DNA of 64,000 nt from Symbiodinium natans (GCA_905221605.1 CAJNDS010000391.1:186001-250000), one strand, 5' to 3'; numbered from the stretch's first letter, positions 43,005-53,505 are shown. A program made the numbers and translations. Notes: generated by a model from the sequence alone, not told the origin.

Positions 43005-43112
43005 ATAAACCCTATAAACCCTATAAACCCTATAAACCCTATAAACCCTATAAACCCTATAAACACTATAAACCCTATAAACCCCGTAAACCCTATAAAC
43101 CCTATAAACCCT
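43005..43112. repeat. CCCTATAAA (9-bp) variant array
   Basis: About 11 units of CCCTATAAA with few variants, returning to CCCTAAA at its right end. Confidence 0.95.
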
Positions 43113-43116
43113 AAAC

Positions 43117-43201
43117 CCAAGGCCAGGCGGCATAGGGCTTGGTTATCCGGCAGCCCATGCACAAGATGTCCTCGCCTTCCCACCTCGGCGAGGATGAAAT
43201 T
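43117..43201 (-). CDS. exon NFILAEVGRRGHLVHGLPDN
   Basis: Acceptor GTTTCAG; continues QALCRLAL. The donor is probably TTGG|GTTTAG, inside the first telomere unit, or an upstream GC. Family not recognised. Confidence 0.5.
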
Positions 43202-43287
43202 CTGAAACCCTAAACCCCCCAAAACCTGTTTTAGGGTTTATAAGGTTTAGGGTTTAGGGAAAACCCTAAACCCTGGACCCCTAAACC

Positions 43288-43393
43288 CTGCACCCTAAAC
43301 CCTAAACCCTAAACCCTAAACCCTAAACCCTAAACCCTAAACCCTAAACCCTAAACCCTAAACCCTAAACCCTAAACCCTAAACCCTAAACCC
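43288..43393. repeat. CCCTAAA array, 15 units
   Basis: Perfect array. Confidence 0.96.
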
Positions 43394-44078
43394 ACCCCTA
43401 AGCCCTTAAAGCCTATAAACTTCCAAGCGGCTCGGTCTGCATGGTCTTGCTAAGTGCGTCGAAGCAGTCCTGCGCCTGGCAGCAAGGTCTCTTTGGAGGT
43501 TTAGGGTTTAGGGTTTAGGGTTTAGGGTTTGACACGCATCCCAATGGCCACTTGGGGGAGTTCACGGCCTTTAGGGTCGGGTAGGGGGTAGGGGTAGGGG
43601 GTAAGTGGGTAGGGGGTAGGGGTAGGGGGTAAGTGGGTAGGGGGTACGGGGGGGTAGCGGGTAGGGCGCAGGGGTAAGGGGGTAGGGGGCTAGGGACATA
43701 GGGGCTAGGGGTCTTTCGGGCAAGAAGGGTGGGGCAGTCAGGGTTTCGGGCTTATGGACTCAGTAACTCCGAAGTCCTAAGGCCGACGGCCCCCCTAAAC
43801 CCTAAGTCCTCCTCAACGTACACCCTAAACCCTAAACCCTAAACCCTAAACCCTAAACCCTAAACCCTAAACCCTAAACCCTAAACCCTAAACCCTAAAC
43901 CCTAAACCCTAAACCCTAACGCACAAGCCCTGGATTTGCTCGGTTGGTCGGTTGGGTTGACAGGGCTGAAGGCTCGGAGTGGTTGCTTGAAGCTCAGAAT
44001 CAAAACCCTAAACCCTAAACCCTAACATCCTCAGCCTCACCCACCCAACACAAAACCAACAACACAGCGGCAGGGGAC

Positions 44079-44126
44079 CTGCTCCGTCACCCCTACGCCA
44101 TAGCGAGCAGCTGTACGGGTGGCTTC
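44079..44126 (-). CDS. exon EATRTAARYGVGVTEQ
   Basis: Pyrimidine-rich acceptor CTTGCTGGCCTTTCAG and donor GCAG|GTCCCC; phase 0-0. The plus strand is also open (LLRHPYAIASSCTGGFLKGQ). Confidence 0.52.
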
Positions 44127-44876
44127 CTGAAAGGCCAGCAAGAACTAGTTGGTTTAGGGTTTAGGGTCAGGGTTTCGGGTTTTAGGGCTTGGCCTTTAAG
44201 GATTGAGACTTTAGGGGAGGGGTGGAAAAATGAGGTCTCAGACATATACTAACCACGTCTACACGCCTATCTTGCAGGACCTATACCCCTGGCAGCCAGG
44301 AGATTCCCTCCTCTAAAGTACTCTGTACAATTCCCGTGTATACCACCCCGGGGTTTGGGTTCAGGGTTCAGGTTTCAGGTTTCAGAGTTCTGAGTTCAGC
44401 GTTTAGGGTTTAGGGTTTGCCATGCGAGTGCGCCTATAATAACCCCCCCCCCCCCCCCTAAAAGTGGAAGGGGGGTCGGCGCAGGAGCCGAAGTCCACCC
44501 TCCCAACCCAAATCTCAAACCTTGGCCGGGCTTAGGGCTATCTACCCCCCAACCCCCCGAGCAAGAAGGAGCACATTCCAAACCTCTAATTTGGGACCCC
44601 GACCCTTACTTAACCTAGGGTCTCAACCCTTAAGGGTCCAAATCCTTAAGTGTAGAAAGGCGGGCCCTTCATTGAAGGTCTCGAACCCTTAGTGCTCTTC
44701 TTGACTTGGATGAGATTCGGCGGCTGCTTCGAGTCCAGTGTGGGGTGGACCTATACTTTGTTACTTTCGTGGGGTTGGGGGGGGGGTTCCCTAACCCTAA
44801 ACCCTAACCCTAAACCCTAAACCCTAAACCCTAAACCCTAAACCCTAAACCCTAAACCCTAAACCCTCTCGGGGGC

Positions 44877-44957
44877 CTCTTCGGCCTTCTTCGCCCGCTC
44901 TTCCAGGAGCTTCAGATCGAGATTCGGCAAGTCCTCGCTGTCGGGACTGTGGGGCTG
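44877..44957 (-). CDS. exon, charged helix
   Basis: Acceptor CCTAAG, residues QPHSPDSEDLPNLDLKLLEE then RAKKAEE, GC donor GAAGAG|GCCCCC; phase 0-0. Confidence 0.6.
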
Positions 44958-45315
44958 CTTAGGTTAGGGTTTAGGGTTTAGGGTTTAGGGTTTATAGGGT
45001 TTAGGGTTTAGGGTTTAGGGTTTAGGGTTTAGGGTTTAGGGCTTAGGGTTTAGGGTTTAGGGTTTAGGGTGTAGGGTGTAGGGTGCAGGGTGTAGGGTGT
45101 AGGGTTTAGGGTTTAGGGCGTAGGGATTAGGGTTTGGTTTATAGGGCTAAAGGGTTTATAGGCTAGGGTTTAGGGTTTGGGGGACAACTCTAAGTGCCAC
45201 AAAGATCGACAGGGCTTCTGGTCTCTTTGACCATGCCTGTTTGAGGGCCGTCATCTCCAATCTGCACTCATTGCTTGGTGGCAGTTTTGGTCTAAAGCCA
45301 TCAGGGCTGGAGTAC

Positions 45316-45498
45316 TGTATCCTGGAAGCAAAACAACTTGACGTTCTGCTGCATGCAGACGCTGACCAAGTCTGTACTGAAGTGCAGCAGACACCCGCCA
45401 CCGGTGTCTAGCATCAGCACCAAAGGTCTTTCCAAGGCTATTGCTCTGCGTACCTCTCGCTGCCTCGCATAGTTGCTGAAGCTGACCAGGTCCGGACC
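45316..45498 (-). CDS. large exon with LVLMLDTGGG core
   Basis: 61 codons open on minus. After GPDLVSFSNYARQREVRRAI comes ALERPLVLMLDTGGG and then HFSTDLVSVCMQQNVKLFCF. The likely acceptor is TTTAG|GG of the adjoining telomere array; donor ACA|GTACTC. Part of a 310-bp repeat-free block that continues to 45180, where both strands have further open frames. Not recognised. Confidence 0.58.
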
Positions 45499-45729
45499 CT
45501 AAACCCTAAACCCTAAACCCTAAACCCTAAACCCTAAACGCTAAGCCCGTTCCCCCGACGCTGCACTTCCCGCATGGACCACTCCAGGTGCGCCCGGGAA
45601 CTTCGCGAGAGAGCTTGCCTCGATGGCGACCGAAAGTGACCACCGCATCTCCCCTTGTCGCAGGTACATGCACCCTACAACCTAAACCCGAAACCCTAAA
45701 CCCTAAACCCTAAACCCTAAACCCTAAAC

Positions 45730-45800
45730 CGATCTGGAGCTGTCCCTTCATTGGCTTGCTGGGCAACGAAAGGTTTAGCCTTTGGGCCCCCTGCACTGGG
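45730..45800 (-). CDS. exon ending on a telomere-unit donor
   Basis: Acceptor ACTGGCGCAG, residues PSAGGPKAKPFVAQQANEGT then APD; donor GATCG|GTTTAGGG, where the donor GT is the GT of the first TTTAGGG unit. Confidence 0.52.
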
Positions 45801-45918
45801 CTGCGCCAGTGTCATTCCCGCAAGTCCCCCTAAACCCTAAACCCTAAACCCTAAACCCTAAAACCCTAGACCCCAAAGCCTAAATCCTAAACCCTAAACC
45901 CTCTTTCTAAACCCTAAA

Positions 45919-45971
45919 CTTAGTAAGTACAGTAATGATTGGGGTTAGAAGTATGCTGAACCTCCAAGTAG
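45919..45971. mobile_element. ACCTCCAAGTA family, right half
   Basis: GTAATGATTGGGGTTAGAAG then CTGAACCTCCAAGTAGGG. Confidence 0.6.
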
Positions 45972-46212
45972 GGCTTCTGGAGTTTGTAGGGCTTTTAGGG
46001 GTTTTAACTTTAGGGCTGAAGTTCTTCTATGGCTTGCTGGGGGTTTAGGGCGTAGGGTTTAGGGTCGAGGCATCTGGGAGAAGTTATGTGTTCTTGCACA
46101 GGCTTGGCTGTAGGGCCGCACCCTGACCCCTGAGCCCCAAGAACCCTCGCCCTAAACCCTAAACCCTAAACCCTAAACCCAAAACCCTAAACCCTAAACC
46201 CTAAACCCCAGC

Positions 46213-46281
46213 CTCTGCGCCGGAAGAGGGGGGGCCGGCTGTGGCGACGACCTCGCGGATGATGTTCATCTTGGTCCACCT
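46213..46281 (-). CDS. exon RWTKMNIIREVVATAGPPSS
   Basis: Acceptor ACCCGAAG, GC donor GCAGAG|GCTGGG; phase 0-0 and in frame with 45730-45800. Confidence 0.56.
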
Positions 46282-46312
46282 CTTCGGGTTTCGAGGGATT
46301 TAGGGTTTGGGG

Positions 46313-46470
46313 GTTTGGGGGTTTAGGGGTTTAGGGGTTTAGGGGTTTAGGGGTTTAGGGATTTAGGGGTTTAGGGGTTTTGGGGGTTTAGGGGTTTTGG
46401 AGGTTTAGGGGTTTAGGGGTTTAGGGCTTTAGGGCTTTAGGGACTTGGGGGTTTAGGGGTTTAGGGTTGC
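46313..46470. repeat. TTTAGGGG (8-bp) variant array
   Basis: About 17 units of TTTAGGGG with some TTTTGGGG/TTTGGGGG members. Confidence 0.94.
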
Positions 46471-46877
46471 GGTTTAGGGGTTTTCGCGTTTCATTGTTGA
46501 GGGCTCAGGGTTGCTCCAAGTGGAAGGTCTGAGGGCCTTTTGATGCGTTTGGGGCCGGGGCTTTAGAGCCAAACGCACCCTACATAAACACAACCCTAGG
46601 GTTTAGGGTTTAGGGTTTAGGGTTTAGGGAGTAACCTCTCTACCCTAAACCTAAACCCCAAACTCAAAGGTTCAGGGTTGGGATGTTCGTTCAGGGCGAG
46701 TTTAGGGTCGGGGAGAAGAGAAAGGGGGGGGGGGGGGATTGAGGGTTTCGTTCTGAGAATTCCTACCCAACTAGCGCCTCCATTAACCCTAAACCCTAAA
46801 CCCTAAACCTTAAACCCTAAACCCTAAACCCTAAACCCTAAACCCCAAACCCACCCAAAAAAGCCCTAACCACCAAC

Positions 46878-46917
46878 CCGAGGCTGCGACTTGTAGTTGA
46901 CGCGGCCATTGTCTAGC
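46878..46917 (-). CDS. exon LDNGRVNYKSQPR
   Basis: Strong acceptor: pyrimidine tract then CCGGCGCAG; donor CGG|GTTGGT. Another reading starts at an ATG eight bases after the AG (MAASTTSRSLG), which would make it a first exon. Confidence 0.5.
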
Positions 46918-46984
46918 CTGCGCCGGGCGAGGGTGCAAAGGAGGTTGAGAAAGATCAAGGGTTAAACCTACACCCTAAACTCCA

Positions 46985-47150
46985 AACCCTAAACCCCTAA
47001 ACCCCTAAACCCCTAAACCCCTACACCCCTAAACCCCTAAACCCCTAAACTTAGCCTAAACCCCTAAACCCCTAAACCCCTAAACCCCTAAACCCCTAAA
47101 CCCCTAAACCCCTAAACCCCTAAACCCCTAAACCCCTAAACCCCTAAACC
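46985..47150. repeat. CCCCTAAA (8-bp) variant array
   Basis: About 18 units of CCCCTAAA. With the TTTAGGGG array at 46313-46470 this forms a converging pair of the same rare unit around two exons. Confidence 0.95.
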
Positions 47151-47707
47151 CTCAACCCTAAACCCTACACCCAAAACCCCAAACCCCAAACTACCTGGCC
47201 GTGTCTTTAAGGAGTTTCATACCAAGGTTCTATTCAGGGTTCATACGAATCCCAAGGCAGCCCGTCACAGAGGAATGAAGCAGGGTTGAGGGATTGGGGT
47301 TTAGGGTTTAGGGTTTAGGGTTTAGGGTTTAGGGTTTAGGGTTTAGGGTTTAGGGTTTAGGGTTTAGGGTTTAGGGTTTAGGGTTTAGGCGGACCCACAC
47401 TACCTATCAGGGGGTACTTGCGGGTGGGGCCACAGAGTGGAGGTTTTGAAGGGTTTAAACACCCTAAACACTCAACACTCCCCTCCCTTGAAGCTTGGGA
47501 AAACCTCAAAGGCCTAAACCCTAAGGCCCTGAGGCCTCAAAAAAAGGCTCCAATCTCTCCAAAACCAGTAACAAAATCCAGCCCGCACCCCCTTCCCCCC
47601 GAACCCTTTACCCTAAACCCTAAACCCTAAACCCTTAAACCCCTAACCCCCTGAACCCTAAACCCTAAACCCTAAACCCTAAACCCTAAACCCTAATTAA
47701 ACCCTGC

Positions 47708-47757
47708 CTCTGACACAAGACCACCGAGTTCGAGCCGCCAATGTCGACGCAAAACAG
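47708..47757 (-). CDS. exon LFCVDIGGSNSVVLCQ
   Basis: Acceptor AAGGGGAG, GC donor CAGAG|GCAGGG. DIGGSNSVV recalls the phosphate-1 loop of actin-fold ATPases, but no neighbouring motif supports that. Confidence 0.45.
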
Positions 47758-48569
47758 CTCCCCTTCCTTAGGGGTTTGCGGGGGTCGGAGTGCTCCGTGG
47801 GCTTTCAAGGGTTCAGGGCTTAGGGTGGTTTAGGGTTAGGATTTAAGGTTTAGGGTTTAGGGTTTAGGGTTTAGGGTTTAGGGTTTAGGGGTCCTAAAAA
47901 CACCCAACCTGCCCCAGTTAGGGGCTTTGAGGCCCTTCCTACGCACAAGGGTCAAAGTGAGTTGTTGGTGGTTACCCGAAGCCCCAAAACCCTAAACCCT
48001 AAACCCTAAGTTTGGGTAATGGAGCTTGGCTGTAATGAGGGTTGGGCAAAGGGGGAGAAGGGTCCCAGAACCGAGGTTGCAGTGTTCAGGGTTTAGGGTT
48101 TAGGGCTTCGGGCTGGGATGTTCCCCCTTAAACTATTATAGGGTTTAGGGTTTAGGGTTCAGGGTTCAGGGTTCAGGGTTTAGCACTAGGGCCGCTTGCA
48201 GCTCCGGAGCGAGCCCCCCATCACACTGCGCCCGGCCTCCACCACTCTAAACCTATCCAGAAACCCCAAACCTTCCCAAAGAGCCCATACCCCCTTAATT
48301 AAGGCATGTTCCCCAAAATCAGACTACTATGTAGTTTAAGGTCGATTCCTTAAATAAGGGGTTTTGGGCTCTCGAGGTTCTGCTTGCATCCTGAATCCTG
48401 ACGCCTAAACCCTAAAGTCCCTAAACCCAAAACTCTGAACTGGCGATGTTCCCCCTTATACTAACAGTCCTTCATAGGGATCATAGTATCCCCTCATTAT
48501 GGTAATCCCTACAAAGAAGGGGGAACGTCCCAACCCTAAACCCTGAAGACCCTAAATGTTCAACTTAAC

Positions 48570-48626
48570 CTCCTCCGGCCGTGCGGCGATCTCTTCGCCG
48601 AACGTCGTGACCACACGGATTTGCGC
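48570..48626 (-). CDS. exon AQIRVVTTFGEEIAARPEE
   Basis: Acceptor CTGTGACCAG, donor GAG|GTTAAG, phase 0-0. Balanced composition and clear borders. Confidence 0.6.
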
Positions 48627-48984
48627 CTGGTCACAGAGTAGCCTAAACCCAAAACCCCTAAAACCTAAAGAATTTTTAGGAGAAGCGAAGACAACGAACA
48701 CTTGGATCCAACCAAAACCCAAACGCCCCAAACGTCAACACAGACTTCGGGTACCTTGTGAGGGCTTAGGGTTCTGGGTACCTCCTCCGAAGCCCGAACC
48801 CCTACACCCTTTTCCCTCCGCCCCTAAACCCTAAACCCTAAACCCTAAACCCTAAACCCTAAACCCTAAACCCTAAACCCTAAACCCTAAAGCCTAAAGC
48901 CTAAAGCCTAAACCCTAAACCCTAAACCCTAAACCCTAAACCCCAACCCCCCCCCCCCCCCCCCCATAATCGTGCCACGCGCGA

Positions 48985-49035
48985 CTCCCAGCAAGCTCTC
49001 AGGGTTGGAGATCGCTTGCGACCTGGGAGAGTCAT
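48985..49035 (-). CDS. candidate exon SQAISNPESLLGVA
   Basis: Acceptor ACTCTCCCAG; probable GC donor GTCGC|GCGTGG. Confidence 0.4.
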
Positions 49036-49107
49036 CCACACACAGGGGTGTTGAGGGTTTAGGGTAGCCCTAAACCCCAAACCCCAAACCCTAAACTCTA
49101 AACCCTA

Positions 49108-49178
49108 AACCCTAGACCCTAGACCCTAGACCCTAGACCCTAGACCCTAAACCCTAGACCCTAGACCCTAGACCCTAA
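49108..49178. repeat. CCCTAGA variant array
   Basis: Nine or ten units of CCCTAGA among CCCTAAA. Each unit carries an AG, so on this strand each could act as an acceptor. Confidence 0.92.
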
Positions 49179-49409
49179 CTAAGTAGGGTGATGGGGACTC
49201 GAAGCCAGAAACTGGCCACTGTTTAAGGGGCGTGTCGATAGTCTGCTTATGGCTACCGCATTCAAATTGAAGAGGCATTTTCCGTACTTCAGGGACTCTC
49301 TCGCGCTCTCTCTACAAACAATGAATAAAGCAAACAAATATGTGTATATATTTTTGCTACATATATATATATATACATATATATATATACGTATCTACCT
49401 ATGTATTTA

Positions 49410-49468
<59 letters not shown>
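49410..49468. repeat. (TC)n microsatellite with adjacent (TA)-rich tract
   Basis: (TC)n after an AT-rich run of ATATAT and GTATCTACC. Lies in a 450-bp stretch (49180-49610) with few telomere units. Confidence 0.93.
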
Positions 49469-49911
49469 TGAATGAGGCATTTGATTCAGTGGGAAAGAAA
49501 TACACACATTAATTTCAAAAATGTATGTGACCGGCCACCCCTGCACCCTAAACCAATTTAGGGTGCAGGGATAGGGAGCTAAGGTTTGGGGTTTAGGGCT
49601 CTAAACCCTTCATACTCTACATAATCTGCCTAAATCTTAAAAATCCCCAAGCTTCCTGAGGGCCTGAAAGCCAAGTCTTGATTGAAGACTTTCGGAGGAA
49701 GGAATAGGGTTTAGGGGGGTTTAGGATTTAGGCCGTAGGGTTTAGGATGTAGGGCTGCTGAACCCCAAAAACCTCAAAGCTAGTATTTGGGTTGTCCCCC
49801 CCTCCCTCCCCCGGGTACCAGCTACCACAGGGTTGTAAGCACCCTTAGACAGTTTAGGATTCCTAAACCCTAAACCCTAAACCCTAAACCCCAAAACCCA
49901 AAACCCTTCAC

Positions 49912-49981
49912 GGGCACCAGCGGTTCGGAGTCTGAGCTCAGGGCATCGCCGTCGAGGGTGAAAGGGCCACCACGGAAGCCG
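49912..49981 (-). CDS. exon GFRGGPFTLDGDALSSDSEP
   Basis: Acceptor ACATTCCCAG, phase 2, donor CCC|GTGAAG. Joins 50324-50478 so that the split codon is TA|C (Tyr), removing an apparent TAG stop. Confidence 0.62.
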
Positions 49982-50000
49982 CTGGGAATGTGCCGTGTCT

Positions 50001-50256
50001 ATGAGTCTATTATTATGTTAGTTACATTCTTAGAGTTCTAGGTTACTATATGGGGTTGCATTAAAAAATTGACATATTATGAGTATGAGTCTATTATTAT
50101 GTTAGTTACATTCTTAGAGTTCTAGGTTAATGTATGGGTTGTATTAATATATTAACATCTTATGAGTATGAGTCTATTATTATGTTAGGTACATTCTTAC
50201 AGTTCTAGGTTACTATGTGGGGTTGCATTAATAAGTTTACATAGTCTGAGTCTATG
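50001..50256. repeat. AT-rich 84-bp tandem repeat, three copies
   Basis: Unit starts ATGAGTCTATTATTATGTTA; starts at 50001, 50085 and 50168, with a fourth partial at about 50246. It fills the intron between two exons and contains no telomere unit. Confidence 0.93.
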
Positions 50257-50323
50257 ATTATTTTTCAGTTTTGTTTTTACAGTGCCATATTATATTGTTA
50301 TATGGGTTATTTAGCTATGTTAC

Positions 50324-50478
50324 TATGTCCAAAGCATGTCGCGGATATGTGTTTGCGAAAGTAGTGTCGAGACTTCTAGATCCCTTTGGGATGGGTCCAT
50401 GCTTGTGCATGCCACAGCTTGGCGCTTGAAAGCATCAGTGCAGTAAGACGCAACATTCACGAAATGATGAGCTGGCTG
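50324..50478 (-). CDS. exon of 51 codons
   Basis: Acceptor CAGCTAAG, residues QPAHHFVNVASYCTDAFKRQ then AVACTSMDPSQRDLEVSTLL and on to DMLWT; donor TA|GTAACA. An in-frame TAG is read only if the intron is retained. AT-rich surroundings. Confidence 0.62.
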
Positions 50479-50548
50479 CTTAGCTGTAGTTGTGTGTGTG
50501 TGTGCGTAAAGCTGCTGAAGCTCAAGGTGAAGGGGCGAAACCTCAGGC

Positions 50549-50598
50549 GATGCTGACGGAGAGCTGCCGACGGTCGCGGGCTCGAACCACGTCGGTGG
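50549..50598 (-). CDS. exon TDVVRARDRRQLSVSI
   Basis: Acceptor CCCGACTGCAG, GC donor ATC|GCCTGA; phase 1 to 0, agreeing with both neighbours. Confidence 0.58.
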
Positions 50599-51355
50599 CT
50601 GCAGTCGGGCGCCGAGAGGGTTTAGGGTTTAGGGTTTAGGGTTTAGGGTTTCGGGTTTCGGGTTTAGGGTTTAGGGTTTAGGCGGCACGTCGAAAGGTGG
50701 GCCCTTCCTTGAGGCCCTTATACACCCCCTACAAATACCCCATAGAACCAAGGGACCCTACTGCAGAACCCGCCGGAAAAAACAACGGCACTTGGAGGCA
50801 GAGGGTTTAGGGTTTAGGGTTTAGGGTTTAGGGTTTAGGGTTTAGGGTTTAGGGTTTAGGGTTTAGGGTTTAGGGTTTAGGGTACCCCAAATTATTACTG
50901 TACGTATAGCCCCTTGAGTCCACTAAGTCCGGCTGCTGAGGCTTCTCAGGGTTTAAAATGAGTCCCTCTCCCGTTTAGGGTTTAGGGCTTATAAGTTATA
51001 AGGCTAATCGGGCTTGTAGGGCGTACAGGGCTTATAGGGACCGCCTAAGCCTGGACGCACCTACACACCCCCTAATCCCTAAATCCTAAACCATCCCCTA
51101 CAGCCTAGACCCTAAACCCTAAACCCTAAACCCTAAACCCTAAATCCTAAACCCTAAACCCAACCCCCTAAGTCCCAAACCCTGAGCACAGAACCAAAAT
51201 CCCATCAACCTTGTAACCCCAAAAGCCCACCCTGAACTCCTCAGAGCCCCCTAAACACCCTCATCTAAACTCTAAACCACCCTAAACCCTAAACCCTAAA
51301 CCCTAAACCCTAAACCCTAAACCCTAAAAACTAAACCCCCGGCATTGTGAGGGGC

Positions 51356-51407
51356 CCGCCGCGAGCGCTTGGCGGGCCAAGCTGCCAGCCTTGCGCATGG
51401 CCAGCAC
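51356..51407 (-). CDS. exon VLAMRKAGSLARQALAA (M24-like helix)
   Basis: Acceptor CTTCCAGAG. MRKAGxLARxxL is the N-terminal helix signature of type 1 methionine aminopeptidases. Donor GGCGG|GCCCCT (phase 1), or an earlier GC in phase 0. Confidence 0.65.
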
Positions 51408-51982
51408 CTCTGGAAGGGTTTAGGGTTTAGGGTTTAGGGTTTAGGGTTTAGGGTTTAGGGTTTAGGGTTTAGGGTTTAGGGTTTAGGGTGTAGGGTTTAG
51501 GGTTTAGGGTTTAGGGTTTAGGGCTAGGGCTTCCGGCTTGAAGTAGTGTTTAAGCAGGGTTGGGGATGAGGGTTTACAGTTTAGGGCTAGGGTTTAGGAT
51601 TGGGGGCTCCGGGATTTCAGGTTAATTCAAGCTTCCTAAATACCCATTGGGTAAACAGTTTTCAGAATAAGCGTATAAGAGGCCCAGCGTTGAAAAGTTG
51701 GGTGTTGAACCACTAAGAGTTAGTCTTGGGGATGAGGTTTAGGGTTTTGGGCTGGGGTTTGGGGTTTGGGGGCTACGGGACAGAGGATTGAGGGTATAGT
51801 TTGGGTTTGGCGATGAGGGTTCAGGGCTTAGGGCTAGGATTTCGGTTTTTGGAAGGGCTTGCTGGGCTACAGGGCTCTAGAGCGAGGTTGGGCTCAGGGT
51901 TTCGGAAGTGTTTGGGTCTCGGGTTTGGGTTTGGGGTTTCGAGTCTTGAGGCTTCGCGTGAGACGAGTCCCCATCCCGGCGC

Positions 51983-52025
51983 CTGTTCGGGCGTCTTGAC
52001 CTCCTGCATGTACATGAAGGGATGC
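51983..52025 (-). CDS. exon HPFMYMQEVKTPEQ
   Basis: Acceptor GCCCTGTCAG, GC donor ACAG|GCGCCG. EVKTPEQ joined to VLAMRKAG is the expected (I)xVKxPEExxxMRxA order of M24A enzymes, again supporting GC splicing. Confidence 0.65.
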
Positions 52026-52494
52026 CTGACAGGGCTTAGGGTTTATGGCGGTGGTCTGGACTCTAGACTTCACCTGTCACTAAACCGAAACAAGAACCAA
52101 GTGTCCGAATCACCTGACGGGAACACTTCTAAAAAGGCTCCCCGAGCGCCGCAACCCTAAAAACATAGGGATGAACTCTGAACGCTGCACTATAAGGGAC
52201 TCCATCATGAATCCTTCTTAAGCTACCTCAAGTCGCAAAATCCCTCGAATTAAACTGAACTAAACAATAACCCCTGAACCCTAAAACCTAAGCCACAATT
52301 CCCGGCAGCGCCCAAGCTCTTGAAAGGGCGTTGAGAATGGGTTTAGGGTTTAAGGTTTCGGTTTAGGGTTTAGGGTTTAGGGTTTAGGGTTTAGGGTTTA
52401 GGGTTTAGGGTTTAGGGTTTAGGGTTTAGGGTTTAGGGTTTAGGGTTTACGGTTTGGGGTTTCGGGTTTAGGGTTTAGGGTCACGTCATGTCAC

Positions 52495-52549
52495 GTCCAA
52501 ACGCGCCAGCTCGGCTTGGGAAGACCCGTCCGGGCATCCAGCTCCACAT
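52495..52549 (-). CDS. exon VELDARTGLPKPSWRVW
   Basis: Acceptor GATGCCAG, donor GGAC|GTGACA; phase 1 to 2, in frame with 51983-52025. Other minus frames are open too. Confidence 0.52.
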
Positions 52550-52816
52550 CTGGCATCAGGGCTCGGGGGTCGTGGCTCAGGGCAGGGTTTAAGGCTAAGG
52601 TTTAGGGTATAGGGTTGAGGGTTGAGGGTTTAGGGCTAAGGTTTAGGGTTTAGGGTTTAGGGTTTAGGGTTTAGGGTTTAGGGTTGAGGGTTGAGGGTTT
52701 AGGGCTAGGGTTTGGGGTTTAGGGTTTCGGAGTCGCACAGAAGCTTCAACCCGAACCCTAAACCGTACATGAAAAAAGAACGCGATTCGCAAGCCCTAGG
52801 TGTTGGTCGGTCTTGC

Positions 52817-52861
52817 GGGGGGCCGGGGCTGCTTGCTCTACCTGTTCTTCTCTTGCTTGCC
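52817..52861 (-). CDS. candidate exon QAREEQVEQAAPAP
   Basis: The only near acceptor is TTTAG|GG of the abutting telomere array (or GGCAAG a few bases in). GC donor, phase 1-1. Confidence 0.45.
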
Positions 52862-53218
52862 CTAAACCCTAAACCCTAAACCCTAAACCCTAAACCCTAA
52901 ACCCTTAACCCTTAACCCTTACACCCTAAACCCTAAAACCTTAAACCCTAAACCCTTACACCCTAAACCCTAAACTCTTACACCCTAAACCCTTACACCT
53001 TACGCCCTAAACCCTAAACCCTAAACCCTAAACCCTAAACCGTAAACCCTAAACCCTAAACCCTAAACCCTAAACCCTAAACCCTAAACCTTAAACCCTA
53101 AACCCTAAACCCTAAACCCTAAACCCTAAACCCTAAACCCTAAACCCTAAACCCTAAACCCTAAACCCTAAACCCTAAACCCTAAACCCTAAACCCTAAA
53201 CCCTAAACCCTAAACCCA
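52859..53218. repeat. longest CCCTAAA block in the window, about 360 bp
   Basis: Three sub-blocks with variants (CCCTTAA, TTACACC); the last 125 bp is perfect (about 17-18 units). Confidence 0.97.
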
Positions 53219-53219
53219 A

Positions 53220-53275
53220 GCCCTCGAGGTCCAAGGTGGCTGCGGCCATGTGGACCGCGTACATCACGGTAGTAG
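53220..53275 (-). CDS. candidate exon MYAVHMAAATLDLEG
   Basis: In phase with 52817-52861 if the GC donor CGAGG|GCTTGG is used. The plus reading SKVAAAMWTAYIT with donor GTAGTA is an alternative. Confidence 0.38.
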
Positions 53276-53363
53276 GGGCATGAGGAAGACTTGACATATA
53301 CAGGGTTTAGGGTTTAGGGTTTAGGGTTTAGGGTTTAGGGTTTAGGGTTTAGGGTTTAGGGCG

Positions 53364-53505
53364 CAGAATTTGCGGCCGGCGCCGTGGGCGCAGTTTCGGA
53401 ACCGCAGAATTTTCGTTTTTGGGGTCGTGCTTTTGGCTCCAAGTATTGTCGGGCTGCTTTGTCTTCCCACCCCGGCGACCAGTTCTCGTCCCATTTTGGT
53501 GGTCG
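53364..53505 (-). CDS. Trp-rich exon PPKWDENWSPGWEDKAARQY
   Basis: Frame open across the island and continuing LEPKARPQKRKFCGSETAPT. A second minus frame is open (MGRELVAGVGRQSS..., ending CAHGAGRKFC). WDENW/WED resembles the islands at 56.5-61.7 kb. Confidence 0.48.

Noticed and set aside
47708-47757. Hsp70 or hexokinase identification from DIGGSNSVV
   Set aside because: One loop only; the neighbouring exons do not follow either family.
50560-50602. tRNA-like T-arm GGTTCGAGCC on minus
   Set aside because: The T stem can form, but there is no room for D and anticodon arms before the telomere array and no acceptor stem; it reads better as an exon.
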